64,000 nt of DNA from Amanita rubescens (Eukaryota; Basidiomycota; Agaricomycetes; Agaricales; Amanitaceae): NCBI GenBank assembly GCA_015039365.1, contig WION01000001.1, positions 806,001-870,000 on the forward strand, given 5' to 3'. Shown here in pieces: positions 35,582 through 47,521 of the stretch; position 1 is the stretch's first letter, and every line of letters starts with the position of its first letter. A program made the translations under genes and the position numbers. The notes below the pieces were generated by a model. It did no database searches. It was not told the origin of the DNA and was given only the letters and a program-made list of their open reading frames with translations.

Positions 35582-37360
35582 TCACAATCGTACTATGGGC
35601 AATACCGCAGTTTCATATTCCTTCTGCCATGCATTGACTCGCTCCATGAGGTACGACCACTGTTCCTCCGTCGAAACACCTCTTACCCACCTGTCTCCAA
35701 TTCCTAACGCCTCGATCCGCTCCCATCCGCGTTTCAAATAGTCATATGTATAGGCCTTTCTGCGCCATTCCTCTACGAACTTTTTCCCATCGTTCGCGAT
35801 GGCACCCTGAATGAAATGTGAACACTAAATTTGGTAGCCTCGAATCCTCCATACCTTCACTTTGAGGTAAGTCCAATAATTCATCTTGATAGTCATTAGA
35901 CTTGTTTGCATTTGGCATTCTGTGGCCTTGAATATATGGATCTACGCCAAGATCCCTCGATTCCTGCTCTTGTAGCTCAAGTTCGTCATGCATTTGCTTA
36001 CGAGATGGTAAGAGGCCAGGATCACGAATCATGTGAGCGATAAATATGCTTTGTGCGGTGTTGGCCGGGCAATTGGCAATAGCGACCGGTAAACCAACGA
36101 ATGCAAGAGCAGTGGTGGGGTACATTGGACTCAAAGAGAAGATATGCCGGTGCAAAGGGAAAATGTAAGTGCGTATTGCATACAAGCACTTGTGTGTCAG
36201 TGTTGTTCGAGTTTGCCGTTGGATCTGTGGCAAGTATGTGGCCCGCATCCAGGAAAGGCTTGCGTACTTGGTACCCTGTCGCAAGTATCACAGAATCGAC
36301 ATTAATTTCGGTCTTATCCGCGAAGACTATCGAGTCTCTTGTAAAATGTGATATCACTGGCTTTCGTATTACTTTCGGCGGGAGGGGGGCAAATTGATCA
36401 TCGTGGTTAGTTCGGATTGACATAAAACTCTTCAGAACCATGAGCATCGGTTGAGCATAGACTCGAAAAGTCCCTCACCTTCGATACCAGCGGTGCAGTT
36501 TGTTGAGCTATATCTCGGCCACTCGCCGAGTCCCCAACAATAAGAATTGACTTGTCGTTGTACTTCTCCGGATTCCTGTACCACGCAGAGTGGATAATCT
36601 CCCGTCGTGTGCTATTCCTACCAGCGGTCTCGGCCAACCATTCCTTCTGCCCAGGCCATGACGGTTCTCGTGGGATATGGTTGTTACCAGTTGCGACAAT
36701 AAGGTGCTCAAAAGTGTTATACTGGGTTTCGTTTCGGTGGTCCAAAAATGTGATGTTCCAGTGTCCTGCTTCAGGCGTTCCCAACCACGAAGCGTTCAAG
36801 ACCTTGGTGGTTAAATTGAATGTAGGGTAACAGGTCATAGTGGTGGGCGTAGTTGACTAGGTATAATTCCACGTACTCGTGATTTGGAAAGAGATGGGTT
36901 CCGGCGGGATAGGGGAAGTTTGGGCAACTCATCATAGGCACAGGCATATTCGTGCGTAAGGCTGGGTATAGTGACGTCTCTGGAATAGTCGGAGGAGGCG
37001 CAGGATTAGGATCAGGTAGCCTTGTCCCCAAGTTATCAGTGTTGAAACACGGGGAGAAACAATATCATTACCTACCATACCCCACCGATATTATCTCTTT
37101 CTTCAAACAAGACAATGTTCCATGCATTGTGCTCGGGCATGTCTAGAAGTGTTTTCAGCATGGCCAATCCAGCGCTCCCCGCACCAACGATCGCAATTGA
37201 CTTCTGTTCATGTCCGACATTGCTCGACAAGTCGGGCAGTTGCAGTTGCCAACCAAGGAACTGAAAATATGATCTGCCAGACATTAACCATGGTATAGGG
37301 GGGCGAGAATACGGAATCACTGACATGCTTAAAAAGTAGGGCGCATGGAATCGAGCGATC
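35582..37360 (-). pseudogene. Flavin-containing monooxygenase, copy 2 (frameshifted)
   Basis: A tandem paralog of copy 1 carrying the same blocks: SIAIVGAGSAGLAML, FEERDNIGGVW, FPYPAGTHLFPNHEYVELY, REIIHSAWYRNPEKY, SILIVGDSASGRDIA and VILATGYQVRKPF, with an end around WVRGVSTEEQW and a stop at 35582-35584. Compared with copy 1, single extra bases break the frame near 36801-36815, near 36161-36180 and near 35865-35880. The leader exon of copy 1 has no clear counterpart with a start codon. The catalytic and cofactor motifs themselves are intact, so the damage is recent or comes from assembly errors. Confidence 0.7.
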
Positions 37361-37703
37361 CTGCGTCGTTAATGGCGTGCTCTTACGCAAAGGTGGGTGA
37401 TATGAGTGGTATGATATTTTGGGTATCTTCTGCGCGCTATATATTCCATCCTTGACACATATATGTAGAAACTGAACAAGTGGCCAGTGCACGCATGGAT
37501 CAGGAGAAGCCGAGTGACGACGGTATTACTAAAACATTGATTAGAAGATGTTGCATACAGGGACAAGGTCGTACCGCGCTTCTGAGAATTAATTCAATGC
37601 GAATATAGGCTGACCAAAGACCAGCATTGATCGTGACATAGAAGTTGATGGGATGTTAGCAATATTAGAGGCTCTGTTGGCGTGAGAGCCACGGACAACC
37701 TAT

Positions 37704-37805
37704 GGGCGTTTAGCGCAGTGGTAGCGCGTATGCTTTGCAGGCCCTGCAATAAAGCGCAGATCCTTAAGTTGTATAAGGTCCAGGGTTCAATCCCCTGAAC
37801 GTCCA
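37704..37805 (+). tRNA. tRNA-Ala (anticodon UGC) with a 30-nt intron
   Basis: The acceptor stem GGGCGTT pairs with AACGTCC (37798-37804) and includes the G3-U70 wobble that specifies alanine. The D stem is GCGC/GCGC with loop AGTGGTA. The anticodon stem TATGC (37729-37733) pairs with GTATA (37771-37775), one pair being G-U. The loop TTTGCA puts TGC at 37736-37738, and the intron spans 37740-37769 at the usual 37/38 position. The T arm is CAGGG-TTCAATC-CCCTG and the discriminator is A at 37805. All arms are complete. Confidence 0.95.
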
Positions 37806-38146
37806 ACTCTTTTTTCTCAGCCGAGTCGTTAATACGATACGATACGATGTATACGTGTAGTGTTATTATTCATGGAATGCTCTTCGGTTACTGGTAAGTA
37901 CTGGTACCGTTTAATATTATTATTAGTAGTACCAGTCCCCCAAATCTGACGGGCGCGATAGCACATGGTTGAAGCGACAATATACGTTTTGTGATATTGG
38001 ATGTCTGGCTCCTTCAACGTATGCTTTGCTAGTCAAAACCGCGCAGTACATTCACCTGTTGGAACTCAAGGCTCTGCTTGAACAAGGTGAGCAAATACAC
38101 AAGCGTGTCAGGGACCTTCCATTTCCGGAACCCTACACCTCCTTCC

Positions 38147-39318
38147 ATGGCGTACGTCCAAGTCGAAGCAGACGACGTGCGTCCAATATTCTTTTTGCTA
38201 CTGTGTGTTTCTGACCGCATTTGAAGCGACTGGCGGAGGGTCCAGATGGCCTTCGATTTAAATGCAAGTTCGTTCCAGGATTCTCGGCATCTATCTAACC
38301 AGCAACGTGTTCAGCTTTCCTTGGGACAACCAATAACGCGCCCAGCGGGAATAGGAGCGCGGGCGTTGGGAATGCAGATAGAGGTATGTGCAGCTCGCTT
38401 TTTTATATCGAGTTCGAATCGATCAACTTTGTGTATAGGATATCTGCAAGACCAGTCAAGCAAAGGCTTCTGGTCCCTTGAATACTACCAGACATATTTT
38501 GACATTGATACCAAAACTGTGGGCTTCTTTTACACCGTCGATATCCCACTATTAAGCCCTGAATAGGTACTAAAACGATGTTACACTACTCTTCTGCCCC
38601 AAGCCTCCAGAACTTTCGTGGCAACGCATCTCAATCCACCAGACCTCTATGGGCCTTTTTGGACCCTGACAACACTTATATTCACCCTCTTTCTTTCTTC
38701 TTCCCTAGCAGCGTCTATATCCTCATACCTTTCAGGACCAGATCACAAGTATACTTATGACTTCCAATTATTGTCTATCGCCGTCTCCATCGTGTATGCG
38801 TATGGGCTCGGACTTCCTGTTCTTCTCTGGCTAGCGTTAAGATACCTCGGTGTTGGCGAGTGGAGTATCGTCGAGGCATTAGCAGTTTGGGGATACGGCC
38901 AGTTTGTCTGGGTTCCTGTATCGGTACGTGGTAAACTCCCGTTCCATTGGAATTTAGCCTCATTAGCTGCAGATTTTGTGCGTCATTCCAGTACCTCTAC
39001 TTAGGTGGGCCCTTGTCGGAGTTGCGGTGGGCCTTTCTGGGTGGTTCCTTGTCGCAAACGTATACCCCATACTAGCCACCGTAAGCATCTTCGCCGTCGT
39101 TACAGCATTCGCGTTGATTGTCCCTCTAGGCGGAAGCAAAGGCGACTCGCTTGCTCATTATTGTGCTCGTACTCCTCCACCTTGCCTTGGCTCTTACATT
39201 CAAAGTCATGTTCTTCAGTTACTATGTGATTGATAAGATAGGGCTCGATCTTCCTTTGCCAGGAGGGGATGCTCCAGGTGGAAATGTGGGCCACAACACC
39301 ACCACTGCTGGTAGATAG
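38147..39318 (+). CDS. Yip1-domain membrane protein (YIPF1/2-like)
   Basis: ATG at 38147 (MAYVQVEADD) is the likely start. Later exons give GYLQDQSSKGFWSLEYYQTY then FDIDTKT, the cytosolic signature before the membrane part of YIPF proteins, followed by PDLYGPFWTLTTLIFTLFL and several hydrophobic helices (FQLLSIAVSIVYAYGLGLPV, EALAVWGYGQFVWVPVS, ALVGVAVGLSGWFLVANVYP, LLIIVLVLLHLALALTFKVM). The end is GGNVGHNTTTAGR with TAG at 39316-39318. Yip1-family proteins bind Ypt/Rab GTPases and work in ER-Golgi transport. The exon(s) between MAYVQVEADD and the QDQSSKG block are unclear: the matching frame has one stop near 38298 that must be skipped by a short intron or is an error. Confidence 0.8.
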
Positions 39319-39374
39319 AGGTTCAATTATATGTCACAAATTTGTTGCATCGTCACGCGCCGTGTGAAGTTAGT

Positions 39375-42027
39375 ATGACTTCTGTATCCCTTCCGCCAGG
39401 GACTGCGCCTATAAAACCAGAGTGAGCCAGGAACAATACCACGATGGGTTGTAGTTGATTTTGATCAAAAGGTTCTTGATTTCAACCGGCCCATTTCAAC
39501 CGGCGCCGGACGACGATGCCGCAGAAGATTCTACCAGCCATTCACATGGACTTACTCGTGTTGAAGAGGGGGATTCAAGATCAGGGGGAAGAGGGAGGAG
39601 GAAACTGACCAAGGAGGAAAGAAAAGCTCAACGCGGGGCAAATAAAGGCAGGAAGTTTGGAAAAGTGCGAGATGAACTCAATTTGTGCTGGAAAGTCGCA
39701 GCTGGAAATATTTGTGAGTTTGGTTCCGAGTACGTTAACGGTGATCTCCTGTATCAAATACTCTTGCTAAATGCGCCTAGATGTCGTTTTATTCATGATA
39801 TTCCCAAATATCTCGCCGCAAAACCAGCAGATATTCGTATCCGAGAAACCAATGAGATCGCAGACACCATACCTTTCGTTACGGAAGTACAACCGGAAAC
39901 GAACGGACATTTGAATACGAGATGCCCTATTTTTGATGAAACGGGCGAGTGCAGGTAAGCTCACTTTGAACCATGGTCCCTAATCCCTGACTCTTTTCAA
40001 GATTTGGTTTCAAGTGCCGCTTTCTGGGCGGGCATGCCTCCAAGGATACAGAAGGAAATATCAATATTATAGTCGACGAGGAAAAGAAAGCGCAAACGGC
40101 CGTATCAATGCATGAAGCCAATTTTGTTGACGCCGAGATACTGAAAATGCTTCGTACTAAGAAAGTGTGCGGGATTTCCTTGGGGTGTTCTTCTCTGTGT
40201 TCCTCATCAGCGCATATAGTATCCTACGCCAATTGCGAACGCATATTTGCAAAACCTCCGCGACAAGGACGATGATAGTCAGGGGCAGAGAACAGCAGAG
40301 AACGCGGTTGTAGTTACTGAGCCAGAGCAAGATGAGATGAGCGCCGCACGTCTAACCAAACCTCTGCAGAATGTCGAGGAAACCATTCAAAGACGTACAG
40401 GGAGCATGCCATCAGACGATGGTGTTCTCGATGTCCCCCTACGTTTTGCCGAGAAGAAACGTCTGCACTGGACTGGTAAAACCTGTGGGTGTCATTAGTT
40501 TCCGTGCAAGCCTGGGCTTACCGCGAACAATAGACCTCGCTCCTCTCACCACGGTTGGTAACCTGGTGAGGCTTGTTCTTAAGATGACTGAATTCACTTT
40601 ATTTAATACTCTTAAAGCCTTTTCGCCGTCTTTGCGTCGATTTTGGTGCCGATATCACTTGCGGCGAGAGTAAGTCCCCCTAGAATGTAAGCTTAACTCG
40701 ATAATCATTAGCGCATTTAGTGGGATTGGCAAATTCTTTCCTTGCCGGATCCAAAGAGGAATGGTCATTAGTGCGGCGATACCCCTCGGAACAAATGTTT
40801 GGGGTGCAAGTAGCGGGCAGTAAACCTGGCAATCTCGTTCCTACGGCAGAGGTCCTGGCCAAGGAATTCGGCCCAAACATCGATTTCGTTGATGTAAATT
40901 GTGGATGTCCCATCGATCTCGTGTTTAAAACTGGTAGTGGCTCTGCTTGTGCGTTTTTTTCTTCTACATCTGGTGATGTTGTCATATAGCGTCGTACAGT
41001 ACTCGACGCTTCCGCAAAACTGGGCAAAATACTCATTGGCATGAACAAAGCCCTAGGCGAAATACCAGTCACAGTCAAACTTAGGACGGGTGTTAAAGAT
41101 GGCCGCAACACGGCTCATAAATTGATGCCTCGGTTGTCTACAGAGTTCGGCGCTGGTTGCATCACTGTAAGCATGATGCTGCCCAAGTTCGAATCCTGAG
41201 CTCATCCGGTTTCCAGTTACATGGACGCACTCGTCAACAACGATACTCCAGGCTCGCGGACTGGGATTACATCAAGGAGTGCGTAGATGCGGTCAGAGCC
41301 GCTGAGAAAGACAAAGATCGTGAGTCTTGTGGTTTGTCAACAATTTTTCGACTTACAGGAGTATGAAAAGTACCACCAATACCAATTTTTGGCGGTGGAG
41401 ATTGTTTTTCCTCTGAAGATTATTGGCATCGAGTTGGCACAACGGGTGTTGATGGCGTTATGATCGGGAGGGGTGCTCTCATAAAACCTTGGATATTTAC
41501 AGAAATCAAGGAACGTAGAGAGTGGGACATCAGCGCTCGTGAACGTTTGGATCTTATACGCAAGGTCAATATTGAGTCGCTTGGGTTGCGCATAAAACTG
41601 ACTTTCACCATCACAGTACGCTGAATATGGTCTCAAGTATGAGCTACGCATTTAGTTAGTGGACACTGATTGATTATTCTTAGCCATTTTGGTTCTGACA
41701 CTACCGGGGTGAACACGACGCGACGCTACCTGTGCGAGGCGCTCTCATTTCAGTACAGATATGTACCGATTGGACTGCTGGAGAGGTTACCAGGCCATAT
41801 CAATGAGCGTGCGCCTGCGTTCCGTGGTCGAAGTGACTTGGGTAAGCGCTGGAGCATTCTTCTGACTGTCAGTTAATCATTCTATATTCAAAGAAACGCT
41901 ACTCGCCAGCCCAAATAGCAAAGACTGGGTCAAAATATCGGAGTGGTACCTTGGTCCTGCCCCAGAAGGGTGGACATTCACGCCGAAACATAAAAGCAAC
42001 GCCTTTGACGCCGAAAGTCAAGGCTGA
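39375..42027 (+). CDS. DUS3: tRNA-dihydrouridine(47) synthase Dus3
   Basis: Exon 1 from ATG 39375 gives [16 protein letters not shown] and joins in phase, over a 51-bp intron, to [19 protein letters not shown]; this N-terminus is typical of Dus3. Two CCCH-type fingers follow ([20 protein letters not shown] and [18 protein letters not shown] with a later His). The FMN-dependent TIM barrel has [41 protein letters not shown] with the catalytic Cys, [25 protein letters not shown] and [15 protein letters not shown], then a helical tail, with stop TGA at 42025-42027. Dus3 reduces uridine 47 in the variable loop of tRNAs using NADPH. About ten introns are needed. A B-box-like decamer GTTCGAATCC occurs in the intron near 41190. 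Confidence 0.93.
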
Positions 42028-42242
42028 GTGGGGTTCGATAGTATACGCAGCTTGTAGCAAATTAGCTTAGTCAAGTATTGAGCAATGATGATGCCATGAG
42101 AGTCTTATCACAATATAGCTAATTTTAGTTGAACGTTGTCACAATGGAACTTTGCGAACCTCACTGTCTATCGGCCTGGCTTACGCCTTCCCCCGTCCCT
42201 GGACCCATTGAAGATCTTTCACGTCCGTACTTGGCTTGAAAG

Positions 42243-44527
42243 ATGCAACCACCCTCTGAAGATATAATGGAGCAAGATAACATTGATTTCCTGGCGTCCA
42301 TGATGGGCGGAGACTTGAACCGAGAAGTGGCGCGCAAGGTATTGTGGAAACATAACGGAAACGTAGAAAAAGCCGCCGATGCGATCCTTCAAGGAGACAG
42401 GGGGGAAGATATGTGGCTCTCGGCAGCGTCAAACCATAACAAAGGGAGTACCATCTCGCCATCTCAGATCCCCCCTGCGCCGACCACACGAGTGATTGAC
42501 CTCACGGCGGAGGACGAAGACATGAATCGCGCCTTTCAGTTATCCATGGAATCCATTGATGCATCACCGAATGAAATCAGGTTCGGTCCATCAGAGCGAG
42601 CACCAGATCCTGCGTGGCAGATGGTTCCTTCGAATGTATGTGTCTGTCATCTGTGCGCCGTTTTCTTCTCATGCATTCAGTCTTTGCAGTTGAATGTTCA
42701 AGTTGAAACCACTGTTTCTCAGGAGGACCAGCACATAAAGGAGGCGATACAAGCGAGCCTTAAAGAATCAGTGCCATCTGACGAGTCTGATGTCTTTCCG
42801 TTTGAGGTGCGTGAAGGGGGTCGGTGAGCTAGTCCTACCTACCGTCTGAACATGACTAAAGTATCAAGTCCCGTTGCCTTGCGTTCGGAAGCTCCTGAAC
42901 TCGCTTATGCTGCACTGGTCCGTTACTTTGAGTGTAATGCGCTGTGATCGACTTATATGGCCAACAGGTTTTTCAAGCATTATTTCATGTTCCTCAGATC
43001 AGAGAGCAGATGGCAACTATGCAGTTACCCATTGTTGACGCAGATGCACCAAAACATTCTTCATGTACGTTTGTTCCTTTTGTCCTGGCTACTCTGTAAT
43101 CAAAGCATGGTCTCAGCAAGGGCTATCTTAAACATCGTTGAATATTTTGTCGACCTCGATCTTGCACAATTATCCGCAATCGTTGACAAAGAGCTCCTGG
43201 TGTCACTTCAGGCTCGACCTTTAAATATGACCTCGCAAACTGTCGGAGAATTTTCTGCAGGTAACTGACATCTTCCGCACACTTGGCCGAGATGATTTAG
43301 CATTAGAACAGAGTTTTTGAGAAGTTTGGCTCATCTGATAACCAACCACCTGAACACATACAAGGAGGAAAACGAATCAGAGTGAAACTTTCTGTCGTAG
43401 TCCGTCCAATTGCTTTTGCTGACTTTTATTCAGTTCGCGATTGTTCTTCTTCCGCCATGGCACTGTCGAATACTACCCAAACTTGCCGCGAAGAATCAAA
43501 AAATTTACGAGCGACGGTTTTGTTGTCCTCGTCGAAGTGGACGCAGAAAACATCCCAAAAGATCTCGTCGGGGCCCTGTCCGTGAATCTGTCGCGGTATA
43601 CTGAGTCAAGTTCAGCCTACGATGTCATAACTGAGCCGTCCGATGTCGTGGCATTTCATCTACAGCGCTCACGATCCACTCATTCGAACGTAGACACCTT
43701 TGTCTATCCCAAGATCATATTCCTCGACAGGTTTCTTCTGAGCAACGTGGAACTGGCCAATCAAAAAAGAAGATTGGAGCAAGATATGAACGTCGAAATC
43801 TCAAAGCTAATTGCGCAAAAGGAGATGTTGACTAGACATAATGTAAGCATTCACGAATGGATGTTGTTGTTGTTTTCATGGCTTGCAGAATAGAGATACA
43901 CTAACGGACCTCCGATCGACATTGTATTATTATGAGAATGTAGCGGTTGCTACAGATGAAGAACGCGAGCACCAGATCCAGCAAACCGCTACGAAACTCA
44001 AATCAGTCTTGGCGGCGATTACGGATCAAACAAATGGTCTGGTTTTGTTGCGCATCATGCGACTCAGCTGAACAATTTGACGGTAGCCATTGACCGGCAG
44101 ATAGAGAAGCTACGTGCGGAAGTAGCTAGTATATTTGATTGCCCAGAGCTTCAATGTTACCGCGTGCGTCCTGCTTCTGTTGTATCCTTTGTTTGTTTCT
44201 GAATTATCTTGGTTCAGTATGATCTTCGCGCCGTTCTGGTGCACACTGGTTTGCCAGGGAGAAAACAAATGTATTCATATGTTCAGGACGTCGATGGGAA
44301 CTGGTGGAAAACGGTTGACTTCACAGTCTCAGAGGTATTTGGCCACCCTTGAAAACAGCGACTTGATGTCTCTGATTGGCTTCCAGGCGTCGGAAGAAAT
44401 GGTTCTTGCGGATCCCAGCGGGTTACATATGGGCGCTGGTCCATATCTACTCCTATACAGCCGGCATATGCCCCAGGATCGAATCAAGGAACCGCTTCCA
44501 TGGCCAAAGCCATATGTGGTATGTTGA
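42243..44527 (+). CDS. USP25/28-like protein with UBA and UIM motifs, apparently catalytically dead
   Basis: ATG at 42243. A UBA-like domain comes first (DNIDFLASMMGGDLNREVAR), then two ubiquitin-interacting motifs, EDEDMNRAFQLSMES near 42510 and EDQHIKEAIQASLKES near 42730. A USP-like fold follows: SEAPELAYAALVFQALFHVP (42885-42985 across an intron), FFRHGTVEYYPNLPRRI, a coiled region (LANQKRRLEQDMNVEISKLI), and AVLVHTGLPGRKQMYSYVQD then DGNWWKTVDFTVSE near 44235-44335. In active USPs the first block reads NTCWF and the last GHYWAY; here Ala replaces Cys and no His is present. USP25/28 share the UBA-UIM-USP order. It would then act as a ubiquitin-binding adaptor. The end is placed at TGA 44525-44527; an intron could extend it to 44669. 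Confidence 0.7.
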
Positions 44528-44861
44528 TCGAGTACAGGACAACCTACACGACAGGCAGGGAGGTATTTCTGATGGTAAAAATAGGGGAGAATTGTTGGCA
44601 GAATTAAATATTTCGCCTTGGCAGGCGAAGATCCCACCCTCTCTTTCCAGTCCTGTCGTGGCTTCGTGACACACGGGTCTATGCGACTAAGAATTCCATT
44701 CGTGATGTTATCCTTGTCATGGCTTGTCTGCGGAATTACCATTGTTCATTACATGTACCATACGAGTACCGATGTATTATGATTACGTTTTGCACGTCCA
44801 CTGTCACTAACTTACTTTCTATTTGAAGGACTAGACATATTTGCGACAGAACGATCTACGC

Positions 44862-46497
44862 ATGGTTTCCGCCGACAATCTAAACCGGGACGTTCTTGAG
44901 CTCATCTTCACGCAATTGAACGCGAATGACTTGTGCTCTGCGACTCTTGTCAGTCGCTCATTCTTCACGGCGGCCACACCACGACTATATCGAACACTAT
45001 TCTTCCGCCGCGAACAGGCATTGAAATTTCTGGTACGGTGATACAGACAACTGCATGTCTCCTGACGTTTGACGATTCAAGAGCACCTCGCCCTTTGCAA
45101 CCATTCTAGCTCATCCTTCACATTCTGTTCACGTTCATGCTATCGGTAAGAATGCTGGAGCGCCCATGTATTTTATTCACTTACCATGAAGTAGACATAC
45201 GGTCCATTCCCGCTTCCAACCGGATGCCCCATCCAGAGTTTACAAGGCAAATCGCGGAAGCTATTAAACTGTGCAAGAACCTGAGGTCATTCACGTGTAC
45301 CGTAACTTCCTTCCGCTTTCTCCATTATCTTGAAAATGAATCGGAGTTGAGCGAATTGAGAATAGCTGCGCAATTGTCTAACGAGCACTTCCAGGCAACA
45401 CGTTTGGCAAAATTCAGCGCCATACAAAGCTTGTCTCTCTTACAGGGAAGCTGGAATGTCATGAATGTGTTGCCCAGATGGTCGAGAAGTGTTCGGCAAA
45501 CGCTAACGAGTTTAGTGCTTTACGTGAGTGCGAAACTGCTAGCCATCACCATACTTAGGCTGATGTCAACGAAAGATGTGTGATACCCTAAACGATACCG
45601 TCCTTGAATCAGTTCTTGTGAATTTACCTCAGCTGGTCATCTTGCATATCGTGCGCTGTGACAAAGTCAATTCGATATCAATCCTTCGCTTCTCTAAACA
45701 CACGCCGCTGTTACGAAGCCTGGCAATGACGTTGATAGTGAGTATTCGACTTCAGTCTGTCGAGACTGCTACAACGCAAGCAGGGTCCGCGTTCGGGCGT
45801 GCTTCGACCAACTATCCTTACCCACCTGCGTGAACTTACTCTGGATCTGCTGGGCATAGAAGGATCAACAGCAGCCTCCTCCATGTCCTATATACGAAGG
45901 TGGCTTCCCCCACTATCTTCACTCCATCTGAGGTCTGCAGCGACCATACCAGACACATTTTTCTTGGGGCTTCTTGAAGATCACGCACCAACTCTGGTGG
46001 ACCTATCTTTCCATTGTCCGCTGGATGTCATATCCACTATCACTATTTGTTTAAGCCGCAGCAATCTCGAGGAGCTTGCAATACCTTTTCCCATCCAAAA
46101 CTTTGTTAGGTCACCTCTCTGGTATGCTAACTAGCGTCTCAACCCCTTTTCTAGACGGTCTTCTTGACTGGAATACAACGTCTGAAATGCTTGCACTACC
46201 CTACGCGATACAAGAGTAGTAGCCTCGGAGCATCGATATCTCACAAGGGACCATGTGAAGCGGTTGTTCTCGAGTTGCCGCCAATTGCAACACAGTTGTC
46301 AGTGGTGAAAGAACATGGACAGTGCGTATGCTATTCTTATCACTGACTCATCTACCATTCCACGAAGGGCTGCATCGATGCTCGGGGTAGTCTGGCAATC
46401 GAACTTCGACGACTACACTCGGGAAACGTCCATTGGCTCATTCCTCTTCGATAAACGTCACTTAGTATCAACTTTCTTCCGCGAACGGGTAGCTTGA
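44862..46497 (+). CDS. F-box protein with LRR-like repeats
   Basis: ATG at 44862 starts MVSADNLNRDVLELIFTQL, an F-box at the extreme N-terminus (ATLVSRSFFTAATPRLYRTL). After two introns the body shows LRR-like segments: IKLCKNLRSFTCTVTSFRFL, SELSELRIAAQLSNEHFQAT, FSAIQSLSLLQGSWNVMNVL, VLVNLPQLVILHIVRCDKVN, LTHLRELTLDLLGIEGS, PTLVDLSFHCPLDVISTI, SNLEELAIPFPIQN. The C-terminus after about 46140 is uncertain; an open frame ends at 46495-46497. Large F-box/LRR families of this kind are common in Agaricomycetes and are taken to be SCF ligase adaptors, mostly with unknown targets. It is not an obvious tandem copy of the F-box gene at 31-33 kb. Confidence 0.65.
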
Positions 46498-46705
46498 CGT
46501 TGCCCATGTGTTTCAGTTATCGTCATATTTGCTATTCAGGACGAGCATTGTGTTTCATTCTACGCCGATCCCTGGGGATTTATGGTTGAGTCTCGTTCTT
46601 CCTTTGTCACATTTTCCAGACCCGAAAGAAGATATGCCCACAATTGTTACCCGGCTCCCTTAGCATAAGTGAGCAAGACTACGCTCATCGTATTTATTTG
46701 GCGCT

Positions 46706-47113
46706 TTATTCCGGCTTCAAGTCCTGCAGCACCATAGTGGTCATTGGTAGCTTAACTCTTTCGTCCCAGGCAGCATAAGCTCTTTGACTTCTAGAAATGA
46801 ATTGCACTTTCGGGTAGGAGATGAAGTGCTGCCCCCGCTTGTCGTATACGACGGTAACGGTGCCGCGGACGCAAAGGCGAGCTTTGCGGAAGAATAGCAT
46901 TGGGACAGTATGGTTGACTGTTCGCCTATAACTCTCAAATAATGACATGTACCTTGTGTTCTTCAAGATGTTCCCCCGTCCTCTTCCCCGTCGATTCGAC
47001 CTTGCACCGCTTGGGATGAGGGTGTGCTGTCAAATTCTCAAGCTGACATCTAGATGCGAAATGCACTAAGAACCTCGTTTTAAAGTTCACCGCAGTCTTG
47101 CTTCCATTTTGAT
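46706..47113 (-). pseudogene. Possible degraded small gene (weak)
   Basis: On the minus strand, MEARLR can be spliced to CQLENLTAHPHPKRCKVEST. After another gap, an open stretch ends at 46706; in an alternative frame it reads SSAKLAFASAAPLPSYTTSG. The pieces QLENLT and SSAK....APLPSYT faintly recall the small DUF866 (CXXC-motif zinc-binding) proteins, but the CXXC pairs were not found and the frames disagree. Treated as an uncertain remnant. The following 400 bp up to 47521 hold nothing recognised. Confidence 0.2.
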
Positions 47114-47521
47114 TCCGGCGCGGAATGATAGGCTTGTGTGTGGGGCTATGTCCAGTGACATGTCAGGGGCTTGTGCCGTCTCTACCACATATTTGCCCAC
47201 GATGTCGCAGATGTACGGGCGATTCGTCGCAGACTCAGACTCAATTCATCTCTTATCCAAGACTATATACTCTGTACTAAGGCGCTAACCGGTGATCCAA
47301 CTTTTTGTATGTTTAAGAGCGTGACGCGTGACTGTGTACATTCATACCATCGCCGATCAATCACTCACATGCGAAAACCACGCGTTCGCCACATGCCGCG
47401 CTAATTGCCTCGAGGACTTTCTCTCGCAAAATGGAGTTTTCTATGGTGTATGACATTCCATGAGGCGGTGGATTTAAGGGTACATAAACCCAAGTTCCGA
47501 TGTTGTCGAAATAATTCTACG

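Noticed and set aside
41180..41200. B-box-like GTTCGAATCC, suggesting a tRNA or Pol III element in the Dus3 gene
   Set aside because: No A box or cloverleaf can be built around it; it lies inside a normal roughly 50-bp intron of Dus3.
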